From Paguma larvata (taxonomy: Eukaryota > Chordata > Mammalia > Carnivora > Viverridae): a stretch of DNA of 64,000 nt. A model generated the notes under the pieces. It was not told where the DNA came from, did no database searches, and saw nothing but the letters and a program-made list of their open reading frames with translations. Positions 31,901-42,784 of this stretch are shown here, in pieces. Made by a program: the position numbers and the translations under genes. The stretch is taken from assembly GCA_030068075.1 (NCBI GenBank), contig CM057824.1:128206414-128270413 (forward strand), read 5' to 3'. Every line of letters begins with the position of its first letter. Positions within the stretch are counted from its first letter, which is position 1.

Positions 31901-34083
31901 GATGTATCATGACTGATCTAAACGAGCAGGGATCCCCTTTTGCCAGAGATTGGTTTGGGGGTAGGCGTGTATCCCATGTGTGAACACTGAAACAGAAAGG
32001 GAAGTCTGTTGAGGCCTTCTGGTAACTATGTTTCAGGAGGCCACATAAGAAAAGTAAAGTTCTTAGTCTGCTACATCATGAAGATATGGTTCTATCACAT
32101 TTATTTTCAATGACGATGATAGTGAGGATTCACACTAACTTCAAGTAACTTATCATTTTGTCCCCAAATCTGTGACATACATTGGTACTACTTTTACTTT
32201 GGTATATTTTTTTTAATATTTAAGAATGGATACTTTTAATTTGTTTCCTAAGCAACCAAACTCACAGCAAAGATGCACTTTATGTCTCCAGAAACCTAAT
32301 TAAAAATCTCACGAAAACCATAAGTACCTTTAAAAAGCTATCTTTTTTGAAAACTGTCATTTCGAAATAACTAAATGCATCTTTCGAGATCCCTTAGGGA
32401 ATGTAGCAGTGCCACTTAATGTAATTTTTATACATATAGAAGAATATTTTCTAAGTTAAGAGAAATGATAGAATAAAATTTAATTAAAAAGTTTAGGATT
32501 TTTGCAGAGAATTTATAGATTTTGCAGAGCTTTTTTGTATGTATGCACTTGCATACAATATTCTTTAATTGAAAAAGGGATATAGTACATCTCATATTGA
32601 GAAACTGATGAGGTGTGAGGCCATGTAAGCCAGCTTCCAAATATTCCTACTTATGTAAATTTCCTTCTTGGATCATTCCTTCCTTGTCCTAGAAGTATTA
32701 CTTGCATTTACAATGTACACATGTTATTTTATTTTGAAACTCCCTACAATTGAGCAGTTTACTTGCTGACAGTGGAAAACTTTCTATTAACCCCCCAAGT
32801 ATTTTTTGTTTTCATACTTATTATCAACATTGAAATAGAAAGTTTTTCACACGTACCCCAGGTTTAAATCTTACTTCAAAATCTTGGCTGTCAAAGGGAA
32901 AAGGTTCAGATAGGGCCCCTTTACCCACTTGTTAATCATGGGATAAAGTCACCAATTTATTTTAAAAGCAGGCTTTTTTCCTTTGGAGTGAGTGGTTTTG
33001 TTTTTAATAACTGGCTTTCCTGCTTTCTAATTACAGAATTTATTTTTTCCTTGCTGAACATTCTGTTTGCATTTGTTTGCCTGTCCTGTTTAATTTCTTC
33101 TGATTTGTAAAAGTAAAACATAACCATGAGAGTCAGATTTTGGATTCAGCTTTAATGACATTTGAAGAGAAAAACAAGAAAAGGAAAGCTGTGCTTTTGA
33201 GATGAATTTTTCTCTTGCCTTTGTTTATTGTTATTCCATCTGGCAATGTAATTGGTAGTCATAGTCAGTCTCAGGAAAAAGGGTCCTGACACTGAACGGA
33301 CCATCTTTATACATATGCTCCTGACACCTAAGTGCTGATGGAAGAAACCATGCTTGGGATGTATGCACAGCTGCTCTGTGGCACTGGTGTTCAAACCAGT
33401 GGATGTTACCTATTGATAACCGTATCTATTGAACATTTACATACATTTAAAGTTTTTTTTTTTTAAGAGAAGAAATCTCAAAGATCTGTCTATATGAAGA
33501 TTCTCCTTTTGCTTGTGAACATCACATAAAGTGCAGTCTTTCAGCTGTCCTGAGCTACTTTGATGCTACAAAGTCTAAATAGGAAAGGGGAGTCTAAACT
33601 TCTATGTGGCAATTCACATTTCCATGAGAATATCAACTCAGTTACACATACTCAAAAGCTCAAAATTCCTTGAGGAGAATGCACCATTTTGTGAAAGTTA
33701 ATACCAACCATGGTCCTAAGTGACTCGCCAATAAGTTAGGTTGTTTTTTGATAGGAAGCTGGCTAACTGGGACGAGACAATATGTATGTAACTGTGTGTC
33801 TCTCTGTGTATATACAAGTGTGTATAACTTATGGGTATCAGAGTGTAGTAAATATATTTAGGAAGTTTGATAAAATAGACTGTAGAATGGTTTGGAATAT
33901 ATGAATAATACATTCAACAGAGAACAGCTGTGTAAAACATGGAAGCACAAAACCAAAACGTGGCTTTTGGTCCCAGTGCTACAACTTAACAGTGGTTTCG
34001 CCTTTGAAGGGTGTTTGCTCTATGTATCATCATCTATAAAGTGATAGCCTGGGACTAATAGCCTTTGACTAAATGAGCAAATC
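28972..34083. other. 5.1-kb block with no recognised interspersed repeat
   Basis: No CAN-SINE, L1, MIR, L2, LTR or DNA transposon is recognised, although such elements appear about every kilobase elsewhere. The largest open frame is 121 codons (30696-31061, plus): it has two hydrophobic stretches near its end but no recognised domain and no splice or promoter context. Minor structure consists of CA-rich bits near 30726-30755 and a T run near 33456. It may hold selected non-coding DNA or unrecognised old repeats. Confidence 0.5.
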
Positions 34084-34609
34084 TGTATTAGTTTCATACT
34101 GTTGCATAACAAATTACCACCACAAACTTCATGGCTTAAAACACACCTATTTATTATCACTCAGTCCTGAGTTATAGGGTGTGAGCCCTGCTCAAATAAG
34201 TCCTCTCCTCAGGGTCTTACTAGGCTGACATCGATGTGTAAGCAGGGGTAGGTTCTCATGTGAAGCTCAGGGTCCTTTCCGAAGCTCCTCATGATTGTTG
34301 GCAGAATTCTGTTCCTTGCAGTTACAGAACAGAAGTGCCTCTTTGATGGCTACAGGACAGGGAGGGGTTGCTGTCAGTTCCTAGAGGTCTCCTTCAGATG
34401 CTGGCCACACTGCTTCTCAAACATGATAGCTTATTTGTTCAAAGCCAGCAGGAAACCCCACTCCAGCCTGCCATGATGGATCTTCCACGATGTAACATAA
34501 TCAAGAGCAACTATCCCTCTATATTGATTGGTTCCACCAACATTCCAGAGGAGGGGATGTGCACCAGGGCTTGGGGATCTTAGGGACCATCTTAGAATTC
34601 AGCCTCACA
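34084..34609 (-). mobile_element. MLT1-type LTR, antisense
   Basis: Begins 'tgtattagtttcatactgtt', then 'acaaattaccaccacaaact', 'tcatggcttaaaac', 'tcctgagttatagggtg', and late blocks 'aacattccagaggaggggat' and 'ttagaattcagcctcaca'. The layout is that of an antisense MaLR LTR of about 525 bp. Confidence 0.72.
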
Positions 34610-34830
34610 ATGAAAATATTCATATTCAACTTGCTACAATAATTATGAGACTCCTAACAAATCTGCCAGGAAGTTAAGAGGGATCCCCAGCAAGGATGAT
34701 GAATACTGATTTGGGGCTATATCATGGTCTTGACATCACTGGTGATTTCTGTATTTATCTTGTTAAGTGCCGCCTTGAATATAGTGGCCTACACGTGTTA
34801 TGACTCATTGTTATTCTGGCAAGTACCCTC

Positions 34831-35500
34831 TGTATGAGTTTTCTATCACTGCCATAACAAACTACCACAGATTTAGCAGTTAAAAAAAAGCCCACCCATT
34901 TACTGTCTAATAGTTTAGTAGGCTGAAAGTGTAGCCCCAGCCTGGCTTGACTGGTTTTCTGCCGTGGGATTCACAAGGCCAAAATCAAGGTGTCAGCAAG
35001 GCTAATTTCTTGTCTAGAGAAACTTGTCTAGAGCCACTTCTGGGCTCCTTTGGAAAGTTGGCAAAACTCCGTTCCACATGACTGCAGGGCTGAAGCCCCA
35101 GTTTCCTGGTTGGCTGTTGGCTGTGGGTCATTTTCAGCTTCTAAAAGCTGCCAAATTCCTTGGTCATGGCCGCCTTCCTCTATCTTCAATTCACAATGGC
35201 AGACTGAATCATTTTCATGCTTTCATTCTCTTTGACCTCCCTTTTGCCTCCAGTCTCCGCTGACTCCCACTTTTGCACTGTATTTCTGATTACCTCTTCT
35301 GCTTTATTTTTGTCTGCTTTCAAGGGCTCATGTGACCATACTGGGTCCATCTAGGTAAACCCAAGATAATATCCCTATTTTAAAGTTAGCTGATTAGTAA
35401 CCTTAATTCCATCTACAAATTCCCTTCATAGCAGTAGTATTTGATTGACCAGCGGACAGGGAACTTGGGGGGGGGATATTTTTAGAATTCATTCTTCATA
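34831..35500 (-). mobile_element. MLT1-like LTR, antisense
   Basis: Begins 'tgtatgagttttctatcact', then 'gccataacaaactaccacag', 'aaaatcaaggtgtcagcaag', 'ttccttggtcatggccgcct', 'gattagtaaccttaattcca', ending near 'tagaattcattcttc'. It lies 220 bp from the previous MLT1-type LTR in the same orientation. Confidence 0.78.
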
Positions 35501-35625
35501 CCTAAAATTAATTAACAAATGTTTGTGGCATGCCTTCTATGCACTAAATATAGGGGACAAAAAAATGAGAACGATGTATTTACTGTCCTCCAAGAGCTTA
35601 AAGTTGATGGTAGAAAAGCCAAGTC
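35501..35625 (-). mobile_element. L2 3' end (antisense)
   Basis: 'ttaacaaatgtttgtggcat', 'gccttctatgcactaaatat', 'actgtcctccaagagctta'. The order matches antisense L2 (end, size-of-element phrase, 'total..gagcttac'). Confidence 0.65.
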
Positions 35626-37303
35626 TGTATAAGAGATGGTGTGATGAAGATATGCAGATGCTGAATTTGGGAAGGATCTGAGAAGCAGACTGGGGTGATA
35701 ACGGTGGGCAGGAACGTGGACTTCAGCATATAATAGGGCATAGCTGCAGTCTAAAGTATAACCTTAAATTAATGATGGGGAATGAAAGACTTGAGAGAAG
35801 CATCTATCAGATCTGTAGGATGTATCATCGTGTTAAAGAGAATCAGACTGACATATTTATTCATCCTGTTGACCCTAGAAGGGACTGTTTGTAATGTCCC
35901 TGTTCCTCATCAGAATTTGGAACCAAATGAGAGATAGGATAAAAGCCAAGTTGAAAAAATCAAAATGGCATCAACATAATGATAAAGAAAGCAAGTTAAT
36001 ATGTTAATATGTTGGACTCACCCAGTCACAATCCCCAAGTTTGTGAAGTCTCCAATCTTCCCTTGGGGGAATTTGTGCTTATTAACCCAATGGCATGGAG
36101 GAACCCAGAATTTATGCACCTTGTGGATAAACTGATCATCACCCCCCCCCTCAAATCCTGCCCAATACAGTTTCTTGCATATTCCCCTCCAGAGAGGAGG
36201 GAATGACAGGATGGGCCAAGAGACCAGGAATGTTATTCTAGCTGAACTTCCTCCATTGTGAAACCTGAGCCAGGAGGGAAGAGGTTCTTCTCCACTAATT
36301 CTGCAAACTTTTGCCCTCAACTAATACTATCTGCTCTCAACGTATCCTCCAGGAATAATTTAAATTTAAATACGATAAAACACAAGGGAAGCTCTTTGAG
36401 GTTTTTAAGGAAACAGCCTGGTTATAGAAATATACAGCCACTGAGTTTAGCTAAATAATGTTATTCATGGAACACTAGTGCCAGGAAGTTAGTTATTGAG
36501 CCATCATCTGCAGTCGGATCTTCTCAGGTTATCAGCATTAGAAAGGCAGCCATAGAAACCATGTTCTTGACTAGAATTGTTCTTTCAGACTGAGCCTTTA
36601 GGCTTCAATATTTCAATCTTGGAAGAGGGCTATTGGGAGAAGGCTACTTGGTAGGAGACTACTAGATTCGATTCTAGTCCTTCTGAGCCTAGTTTAAATT
36701 GCTAAGCAGTGTCAGACTAAGGACAGATACTAAATAGCTTTAAAGACTCAGGGTCATCAGTCTACTAAAAGGAAATCCTGGAACTAAGTAATTTAAAGGC
36801 ATTATGAACATGGAGTACTTTTACAGAGGCCAAGTGCTACTATTGATGAACTGTCTGTAGTGTTAGATACTCAGAGAGCAATTGGGGGATTCTCTGCTGA
36901 AATACGGCCTAACATATTTCTTTTGACTTTGTACTCTAGGAGGGAAACCAAAGTGACTCATTTTACGTAGAGATCTGATGAAAGCTTTGTGTGGGTAAAA
37001 AGACAATCTAAAAGACAAACAATTTTCAGTTAATTTATCTTTGAGAGAAAAAGCTGCAATTAAAAATTAGTGTTGACTTACGAATTCAGACTTTGAAATG
37101 CTTCATTTATTAAAAATAATTCTAATAAAAAATTACCATCTGAATAATTGATAAAGTGAAATTTGTAGAGATCTGATTTTAAAGTTTACTTTCTGGGTCA
37201 ATGTAGAATCAATGAAGTTTAATACTAGCCATGGATTTGTTGTTGTCTTGTTTAATTTAGTGTGAGCATCATTTAAAAATATTTGCTTATGGTTGGCTCA
37301 TTT
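35626..37303. other. Unassigned DNA
   Basis: No repeat or exon is recognised with confidence. 36000-36350 is less AT-rich and holds opposed open frames of 65-100 codons; none resembles a known protein. A short 'gttaatat' doubling lies near 35994. Confidence 0.45.
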
Positions 37304-37376
37304 GTTCTAGTCACTATTGCTGTGTAACAAACTAGCTCAAACTTGGTACAAAACAGCTTTTATTGTGACCGTGGCT
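37304..37376 (-). mobile_element. MaLR-like LTR, left part, split by a SINE
   Basis: 'tctagtcactattgctgtgt', 'aacaaactagctcaaac' and 'acaaaacagcttttattgtg' are the opening blocks of an antisense MLT1-like LTR. It resumes after the SINE at 37397-37587. Confidence 0.6.
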
Positions 37377-37396
37377 TCTGTGGGTCAAGAATTTCT

Positions 37397-37587
37397 TTAT
37401 TTTTTTTTAATGTTTATTTAATTTTGAGAGAGAGAGAGGCAGAGAAAGAGGGAAACACAGAATCCCAAGCAGGCTACAGCCTCTGAGCTCTCAACACAGG
37501 ACCGAACACGGGGCTAGAACTCATGAACCACAAGATCATGACCTGAGCCAAAGTTAGACACTTAGCTGACTGAGCCACCCAGACACC
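37397..37587 (-). mobile_element. CAN-SINE with perfect 20-bp target duplication
   Basis: Antisense copy: 'ttaatgtttatttaattttg', GA tract, 'gcaggctacagcctctgagc', 'caagatcatgacctgagcc' and 'gactgagccacccagacacc'. The target duplication at 37377-37396 and 37588-37607 is 20 bp and identical, the longest in the window. Confidence 0.96.
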
Positions 37588-37607
37588 TCTGTGGGTCAAG
37601 AATTTCT

Positions 37608-38050
37608 AGAAGGAATAGTGACGTGACCTGTCTGTAATCCACAATGTCTGGCGCCTCAGCCGAAAGACTCGACAGCTGGGAGGGAGGGTGTAACTTGATG
37701 GTGAGGCCTAGTCATCTGACGGCTTGTTCAGTCACATGTTGCCCCTGGGCCCTCAGGACCCAAAATCTAGGCGTGCCTAGCTTGGCCTCTCTGAGTGGCT
37801 TGACTTCTTCAAGCCACGGCAGCTCCATGCAAGTTCAAGGTTTCAAGTGCAAGTACGTCAGTGAACAAGATACAGGCTGCCTCAGAAACCATGTAGTTCC
37901 TGTCCCATCTCTGCCACCACTGCTGTTGATTACAAGAGTCACACACCTGCTCACACTCAAGGGGAGTGGATATAGGCACCGTCTCCCAGTTGGAGGAGTA
38001 CCAAGGTCATATTGCAGAAGCAAGGGTATGTGAACTGGAAGATCTACCGC
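37608..38050 (-). mobile_element. MaLR-like LTR, right part
   Basis: Continues from 37376 with 'gatggtgaggcctagtcatc', 'gacggcttgttcagtcacat', 'cacactcaaggggagtggat' and 'ataggcaccgtctcccagtt', in the antisense order expected for an MLT1-related LTR. The 129-codon open frame across it is not a gene. Confidence 0.6.
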
Positions 38051-38931
38051 AGCTATTTTTGAAAGCACAATCTGTCATGATGTTTATGGTATGCATATTT
38101 ATTATCCAATCGAGAGTATCTTTGTAGCTTACAGTCTGTCTTGCTTACCTGCCATTATGCATTTGGGAACTATTCGGAAAAATCTTCGTGGCCACAAAAT
38201 AAATGAAATTGCATATTCTAATAGTAATGATGAGAAGAACAAATGTTAAATTGAAAAATGCAATGATATTTGTATTAATCAGTTTACTAGTAACATAATA
38301 GACCTATTTCATTAAAACTTCCATTCGTACATATCTCCGCGAAGACTTTATTTCACCATTTTTTCAGGCAGGTTGTGACAGCCAAACGGCAGATGGCATG
38401 TCCATAATGCATTTGGGCAGATGTTCTCGTTTGGGCCATAATATGTGAATAAAAAATGTCATATTGCAAGCCATCTCATCATCTGGAGTAATTACTGGAT
38501 AAAGTCCAATGTTTACACAGGTCTTTTCTAACTGTGCATTATATTGGCGAGGGCCAGTACTGGAAGGCTTGGTTTATAGTAACACTATGTTGCTGAGTTT
38601 CAGAATAGATTATTTCACACTGTTCGATTTGACTTCTACCAAACAGTCATAAATCTATATACTTTTCTGTATATAGAATTTAGGAATAAGATTAATAGTA
38701 TTATTTTATTAATTCCAACTTTCTGGTTTTACCATCTTAAAAGCTATTATATTGCCAAAATAAATGCACATGATTATTGGATCATGTGATAGATTAAAAA
38801 ACTGAAAACAAGTCTATTCCAGAAAAGAAGTGGGAAAAGAAAAAGAAAAGCCAGTAATCAATTGGGCAATCAGTAGAAACATTAAGATGGTTTTACTGTG
38901 TGTTTTATTTGAGGACTCTTTTCAATCACAT
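38051..38931. other. Unassigned DNA, possible conserved non-coding block
   Basis: No repeat is recognised. 38140-38560 has a complex, non-repetitive texture, with 'ggcagatggcatgtcc' (E-box CAGATG) and 'gagtaattactgg' (TAATTA). There is no open frame of note. Confidence 0.4.
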
Positions 38932-38948
38932 AAGACCCCAAGAGGTTG

Positions 38949-38971
38949 TTTCTTTTTTCTTTCTTTCTTTC

Positions 38972-39012
<41 letters not shown>

Positions 39013-39102
39013 TTCCTTCCTTCCTTCCTTCCTTCCTTCCTTCCTTCCTTTATTCCTTTCTTTTTCTTCTCTTCTTTTTTTTTTTTTTTTTTTTTTTTTT
39101 TT
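38949..39102. repeat. Polypyrimidine tract, (TTTC)n(TTCC)n(T)n, from a SINE tail
   Basis: About 154 bp with a single purine on the plus strand. It adjoins the T-tail of the antisense SINE that follows and lies inside that SINE's target duplication, so it is the expanded tail of the SINE. Confidence 0.95.
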
Positions 39103-39295
39103 GAGTGACTGAGGGGGAGAGCATGTGCCTGTGTGAGCAGGGGATGGGAAGAGACAGGGAGAGAGAGAATCCCAAGCAGGCTCCATGCTGAGCCTAGAGC
39201 CTGATGCAGAGCTCAGTCTCAGTCTCACAAACCATGAGATACCTGAGCGGAAACCCAGAGCTGAACACTTAACCGACTGAACCACCACATGCCCC
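39103..39295 (-). mobile_element. CAN-SINE with expanded tail
   Basis: Antisense SINE body: 'gcaggctccatgctgagcct', 'agagcctgatgcagagctca', 'cttaaccgactgaaccacc'. A candidate 10-bp target duplication with one mismatch (aagaccccaa/aagactccaa) lies at 38932-38941 and 39296-39305, outside the pyrimidine tract. Confidence 0.88.
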
Positions 39296-39305
39296 AAGAC
39301 TCCAA

Positions 39306-39980
39306 TAGTTTTTTGTTTTGTTTTGGTGTTTATTTGTTTGTTTTTTTGAAAATTCAGGTGTTCATCATTAGTGGAACTTCTGGAGATACTAGAGGTATGC
39401 CATCTCAAGTGGTGGGAGTGAAAATGGAAGACAATTACTTCATTTCATGAAAGAGGAAAATATTCAAAGACTGACGTACAAGAGGTTTGTGTACATCATT
39501 TTCTTTCTTTCAATCTTGAATACGATTCAATCATGCGTATTTTCTTTATTCGATCCAACATTAGCATCTGCCTGAAGCTTTAAAAGGGGCAACAGAAGGT
39601 GCTGCATATAAAAGATCTTTACTAGTGTTGCTTTGCTAGATGTAAGACAGAAATACAGGTTATTCAAAAGACTGAATTAGAAGACAGACTAATGTTACTT
39701 TGCACCTGCATCTCCGTCTACATTTTCTATTCACTTCACCTACATGCTCAGGCAATATTCCTGGGAAAATGACATTTTAAGGAAAGCAAGCATCAGAATA
39801 TGTATTTACTTTTGAATTTTATTAGTGTTTTATGCATCTAGACAAATGGAAGCTAGCATATATCCACAAATACATTCATTTTTTTACAAACATTTTGGCA
39901 GTGTGTCTGGCTTTTGTTTTCTGTGCTGTTTCTTAATTGTGACTCCATTAGCCAGAGAATTTATATATTTTAGTTCAGAG
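39306..39980. other. Unassigned DNA
   Basis: A GTTTT-rich stretch at 39309-39345 is followed by unique sequence without recognisable repeats or exons. Confidence 0.45.
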
Positions 39981-40094
39981 TAGTGGTTCTCAATTGCAGG
40001 CAGTGAGCCCTCAGTGGACATTTGGCAATATCTGGAGATATTTTTGTTGTCACAACTGGGGGATAGATAGTGTTACTGACATCTATTTGACTCA
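39981..40094 (-). mobile_element. MER5A-like hAT element (antisense)
   Basis: Antisense MER5A: 'tagtggttctcaattgcagg', 'agtggacatttggcaatatc', 'tggagatatttttgttgtca', 'caactgggggatagatag'. MER5A is a non-autonomous hAT-Charlie DNA transposon. Confidence 0.8.
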
Positions 40095-40161
40095 TATATT
40101 GCAATTAATTCTTGGCCAAACATTTGCGTTTGAATGTGCTCTGTGAGTAATTATCCCGGTA

Positions 40162-40250
40162 CCAGGGTTTCTCAACAATGGCACTATTGACATTTGTGCT
40201 GGATAGTTTTTTGTTGGGGGTGAGAGGCAGCTTTCCTATCCTGTGTAGGA
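40162..40250 (+). mobile_element. MER5A-like fragment (sense)
   Basis: 'ccagggtttctcaacaatgg', 'cactattgacatttgtgctg' and 'gatagttttttgttggggg' match the 5' part of MER5A in the opposite orientation to the piece at 39981. Confidence 0.8.
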
Positions 40251-40411
40251 TTGCCATATAAGGTTGGCAATTGTGGTAATTTAATATGGGAACTATTTTG
40301 TTCCTCTCCATCACCGCTTAAGGTTGTCTGCCATTTTGAAAAAAATTTTTTTTTCAAAAAAAGGCCTTATCAGAATATTAAAAACTTTAGATTTTTAGGA
40401 TCATTACCGCA

Positions 40412-40531
40412 GTGAATTTTCCATGCCAATGGCTTATTTAACTCTGACTTGATTGTTTAAAAAAATTATTTTCTATATTATTGGGGTGAATTTTCCATTC
40501 CAATGACTTATTAACTCCGGCTTGATTGGTT
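40412..40531. repeat. Two diverged direct copies, 74-bp period
   Basis: A roughly 47-bp block (gtgaattttccat.ccaatg, cttatt..aactc.g.cttgatt) occurs at 40412-40459 and again at 40486-40531 with a few differences. T/A-rich filler separates the copies. Confidence 0.85.
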
Positions 40532-40570
40532 TTTGTTTTGTTTTGTTTTGTTTTATTTGTTTTTTGAAAA

Positions 40571-40619
40571 CCAACTTATACAGTGTTGTATGTCAGTTAT
40601 ATCTCAATAAAGCTGGGGA
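40571..40619 (+). mobile_element. L1M 3' terminal scrap
   Basis: 'cttatacagtgttgtatgtc', 'agttatatctcaataaagct' is the extreme 3' end of an L1MA/L1MB-type element. Nothing else of it is visible. Confidence 0.6.
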
Positions 40620-40691
40620 AAAATTAAAATAATTTAAATATAAAATGACAGCTTTTTGGAGCTTCCTATATTTGGGTATTGTTTTCGGTAA

Positions 40692-41157
40692 TGTGGTAGG
40701 CAGAATAATGCCACCCGCACCCTCCCCCAGGCAACCCCCCATCCATGTCCTAATTCTCAAAACCTGTGAGTCTCTTGCTTTAAATGGTAAAAGAAGTTTT
40801 GTGCATGTGATCGAGGTTAAGGACTTTGAGATGGAGGTTATTCTGGTAGGTCTACTCTAATTACAGGAATATTTAAAAATGGAGCATTTTCTCCGTTTGG
40901 AGTCAACAGGTCAGATGGATGGTGGCATGAGAGGAATTCAATTTGCCGAGGCTGGCTTTGAAGTTGGAGGAAGGAGGCCAAGAGCCAAGGAATACAGATA
41001 GCTTCTAGAAGGTGGAAAAGGTTTAAAAAAAAAGGAGGAATTATTCCCTAGATTCTCCAGAAAGGTACATACCTTAACAATACCCTGCTTTTAGCCCAGT
41101 GAGACCCTCATCAGACTTCATACCTAGAGAACTGCAAGATAAAAAGTTTTGTGTTTA
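40692..41157 (+). mobile_element. MLT1-like LTR, sense, split by a SINE
   Basis: Begins 'tgtggtaggcagaataatgc', then 'catgtcctaattctcaaaac', 'aaggactttgagatggaggt', 'gctggctttgaagttggagg', 'agccaaggaatacagatagc' and 'cctgcttttagcccagtgag'. The end ('taagccattt') lies after the SINE, at 41360-41366. Confidence 0.85.
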
Positions 41158-41352
41158 TGGGGCTCCTGGGTGGCTCAGTAGGTTAAGCATCTCACTCTTG
41201 ATTTCAGCTCATGATCTCATGGTTTGTGAGTTCAAGCCCCACGTTGGGCTATGTGCTAACAGCATGGAGCCTGCTTGGGATTCTTTCTCTTCTCTCTTCC
41301 CCTCCCCTGCTCTCTCTCTCTCTCTCTGAGAAATAGACATTTATAAAAAATA
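41158..41352 (+). mobile_element. CAN-SINE in MLT1-like LTR
   Basis: Sense copy: 'ggggctcctgggtggctcag', 'gatttcagctcatgatctca', 'gtgctaacagcatggagcct', 'gcttgggattctttctct'. A 7-bp target duplication (gtgttta) lies at 41151-41157 and 41353-41359. Confidence 0.94.
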
Positions 41353-41620
41353 GTGTTTAAGCCATTTAAAAAGGTTTGAAAATATTAGAATTAACTAAGT
41401 TTTTTTTTGTTTGTTCTTTTTAGTTATACTGCAAGATTTTTTTTCAAGCTTTAGAATGGTAATGTGAATAGTGTTTCTCCTAGAAAGTGAATATAAAAGG
41501 CAGTATTTCTCAAATTTGTTTGACAGGGAAGCTTTTTTTCTTTTTTAATGTGTTTTGGGCAAGTTTATCTAGGAACCAAAATTCCATTAGGCTCTATACT
41601 AAACAGATCCTGGATTTTTA

Positions 41621-41815
41621 AAAAAAATGTTTATTTTTGAGAGAGAGAGACAATGAGAGAAGGGGAGGGGCAGAGAGAGCGGGAGACGCAGAATCCACAG
41701 CAGGCTCCAGACTCTGAGCTGTCAGCACAGAGCCCACCGCAAGGCTCAAACTTCTGTGAGATCATGACCTGAGTTGAAGTCTGACGCTTAACCGAATGAG
41801 CCACTCAGGCGCCCC
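41621..41815 (-). mobile_element. CAN-SINE
   Basis: Antisense long form close to consensus: 'gaggggcagagagagcggga', 'gcaggctccagactctgagc', 'gtcagcacagagcccaccgc', 'cttaaccgaatgagccactc'. The imperfect target duplication (tggattttta/tagatttttt) lies at 41611-41620 and 41816-41825. Confidence 0.94.
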
Positions 41816-41825
41816 TAGATTTTTT

Positions 41826-42784
41826 TTTTCAAATGTGATTTGAATTCAGTTGGTAAATTGCTTAAACCTAAGAATCTCAGGAGGATTAAAATATCGTTTG
41901 GACCATAGTCTATCTACTAACTTAAATCCTGACAATGAAATTTTGGTTTTTATTTTGGTTTGTTTTCTTGTTTGAAGGAAAACAAATTTCTTGAAATGTC
42001 ATCTATATTACAATGATATACCGTAGTTTGTATTTCTGTAAGGGCCTCTCTGCATGCACAGCGTTTCCGTGATAAAAGAGCTGTCTCTTAAAAGAGAAGC
42101 CTCAAATCTCAGCACGAATAGTGATCAATCAGCCAGGGCTAGCACATGCTATCGTTTTACTGATCTGGGTGTGATTAATGCTTAAAAAGGAGGAACGACC
42201 CCATTTCAATTCCCTTTACAACTTTATTCCTAGCAGCACAATGGATTAAATGCTTGCAAAAGGAGTTGTTTCTATTGTACATCTTAAAAGAATTAAATTT
42301 TAATTACCAAATGCATTAAACCTGTGTATTAATTAAGTGGTTTGGGGTTGCTGTGCTTCAGGCATCAGCACTTTCCCTGATGTCTCATTTTGCTGACTGC
42401 AGTCTGAAGGGAAGCTCGTCCCAGACAGAGGCAACAGGACCAGGGTTGCCAAACAGCACTATGTCCAAACAAAAGGGCTTGCACCCCAATTAAGTTAAAA
42501 GTCTCTGAGCTGCTCTTGCATTCCAGATGGCAAGCAAATTCAAATTTACAGAGGGATTTAATTAAGATACTCTGACTGCAAACATGAAGCCAGGAATGCA
42601 ATCTCAAGCACAAAAAAATGCAGTGGGGCTTAAAAATGACTGCAGTATAAGTAGGATCTAGACCACAGTCAAAAGTCAGGGATCTGACACCGAGTAACAC
42701 TCTTCCTTCTGTACGTTTGCTATCTAGACAACTTAGAAGGCTAGATCTTGTGGCTGGTGTAGTCATTTCAGTTTTTTGTTCTGG
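41826..42784. promoter_or_regulatory. Unassigned DNA with a candidate conserved regulatory block (42010-42640)
   Basis: No repeat recognised. 42010-42640 is moderately GC-balanced, non-repetitive and rich in homeodomain-type cores: TAATTA at 42301, ATTAATTAAG near 42328, AATTAAG near 42488 and TTTAATTAAG near 42557. The 154-codon minus frame over it (42365-42829) has no known motif. The regulatory role is inferred from composition and motifs only. Confidence 0.35.

Noticed and set aside
37644..38033. 129-codon plus-strand open frame
   Set aside because: Lies within a MaLR-like LTR.
38926..39408. 160-codon minus-strand open frame
   Set aside because: Consists of translated SINE body and Lys/Glu/Arg-rich microsatellite.
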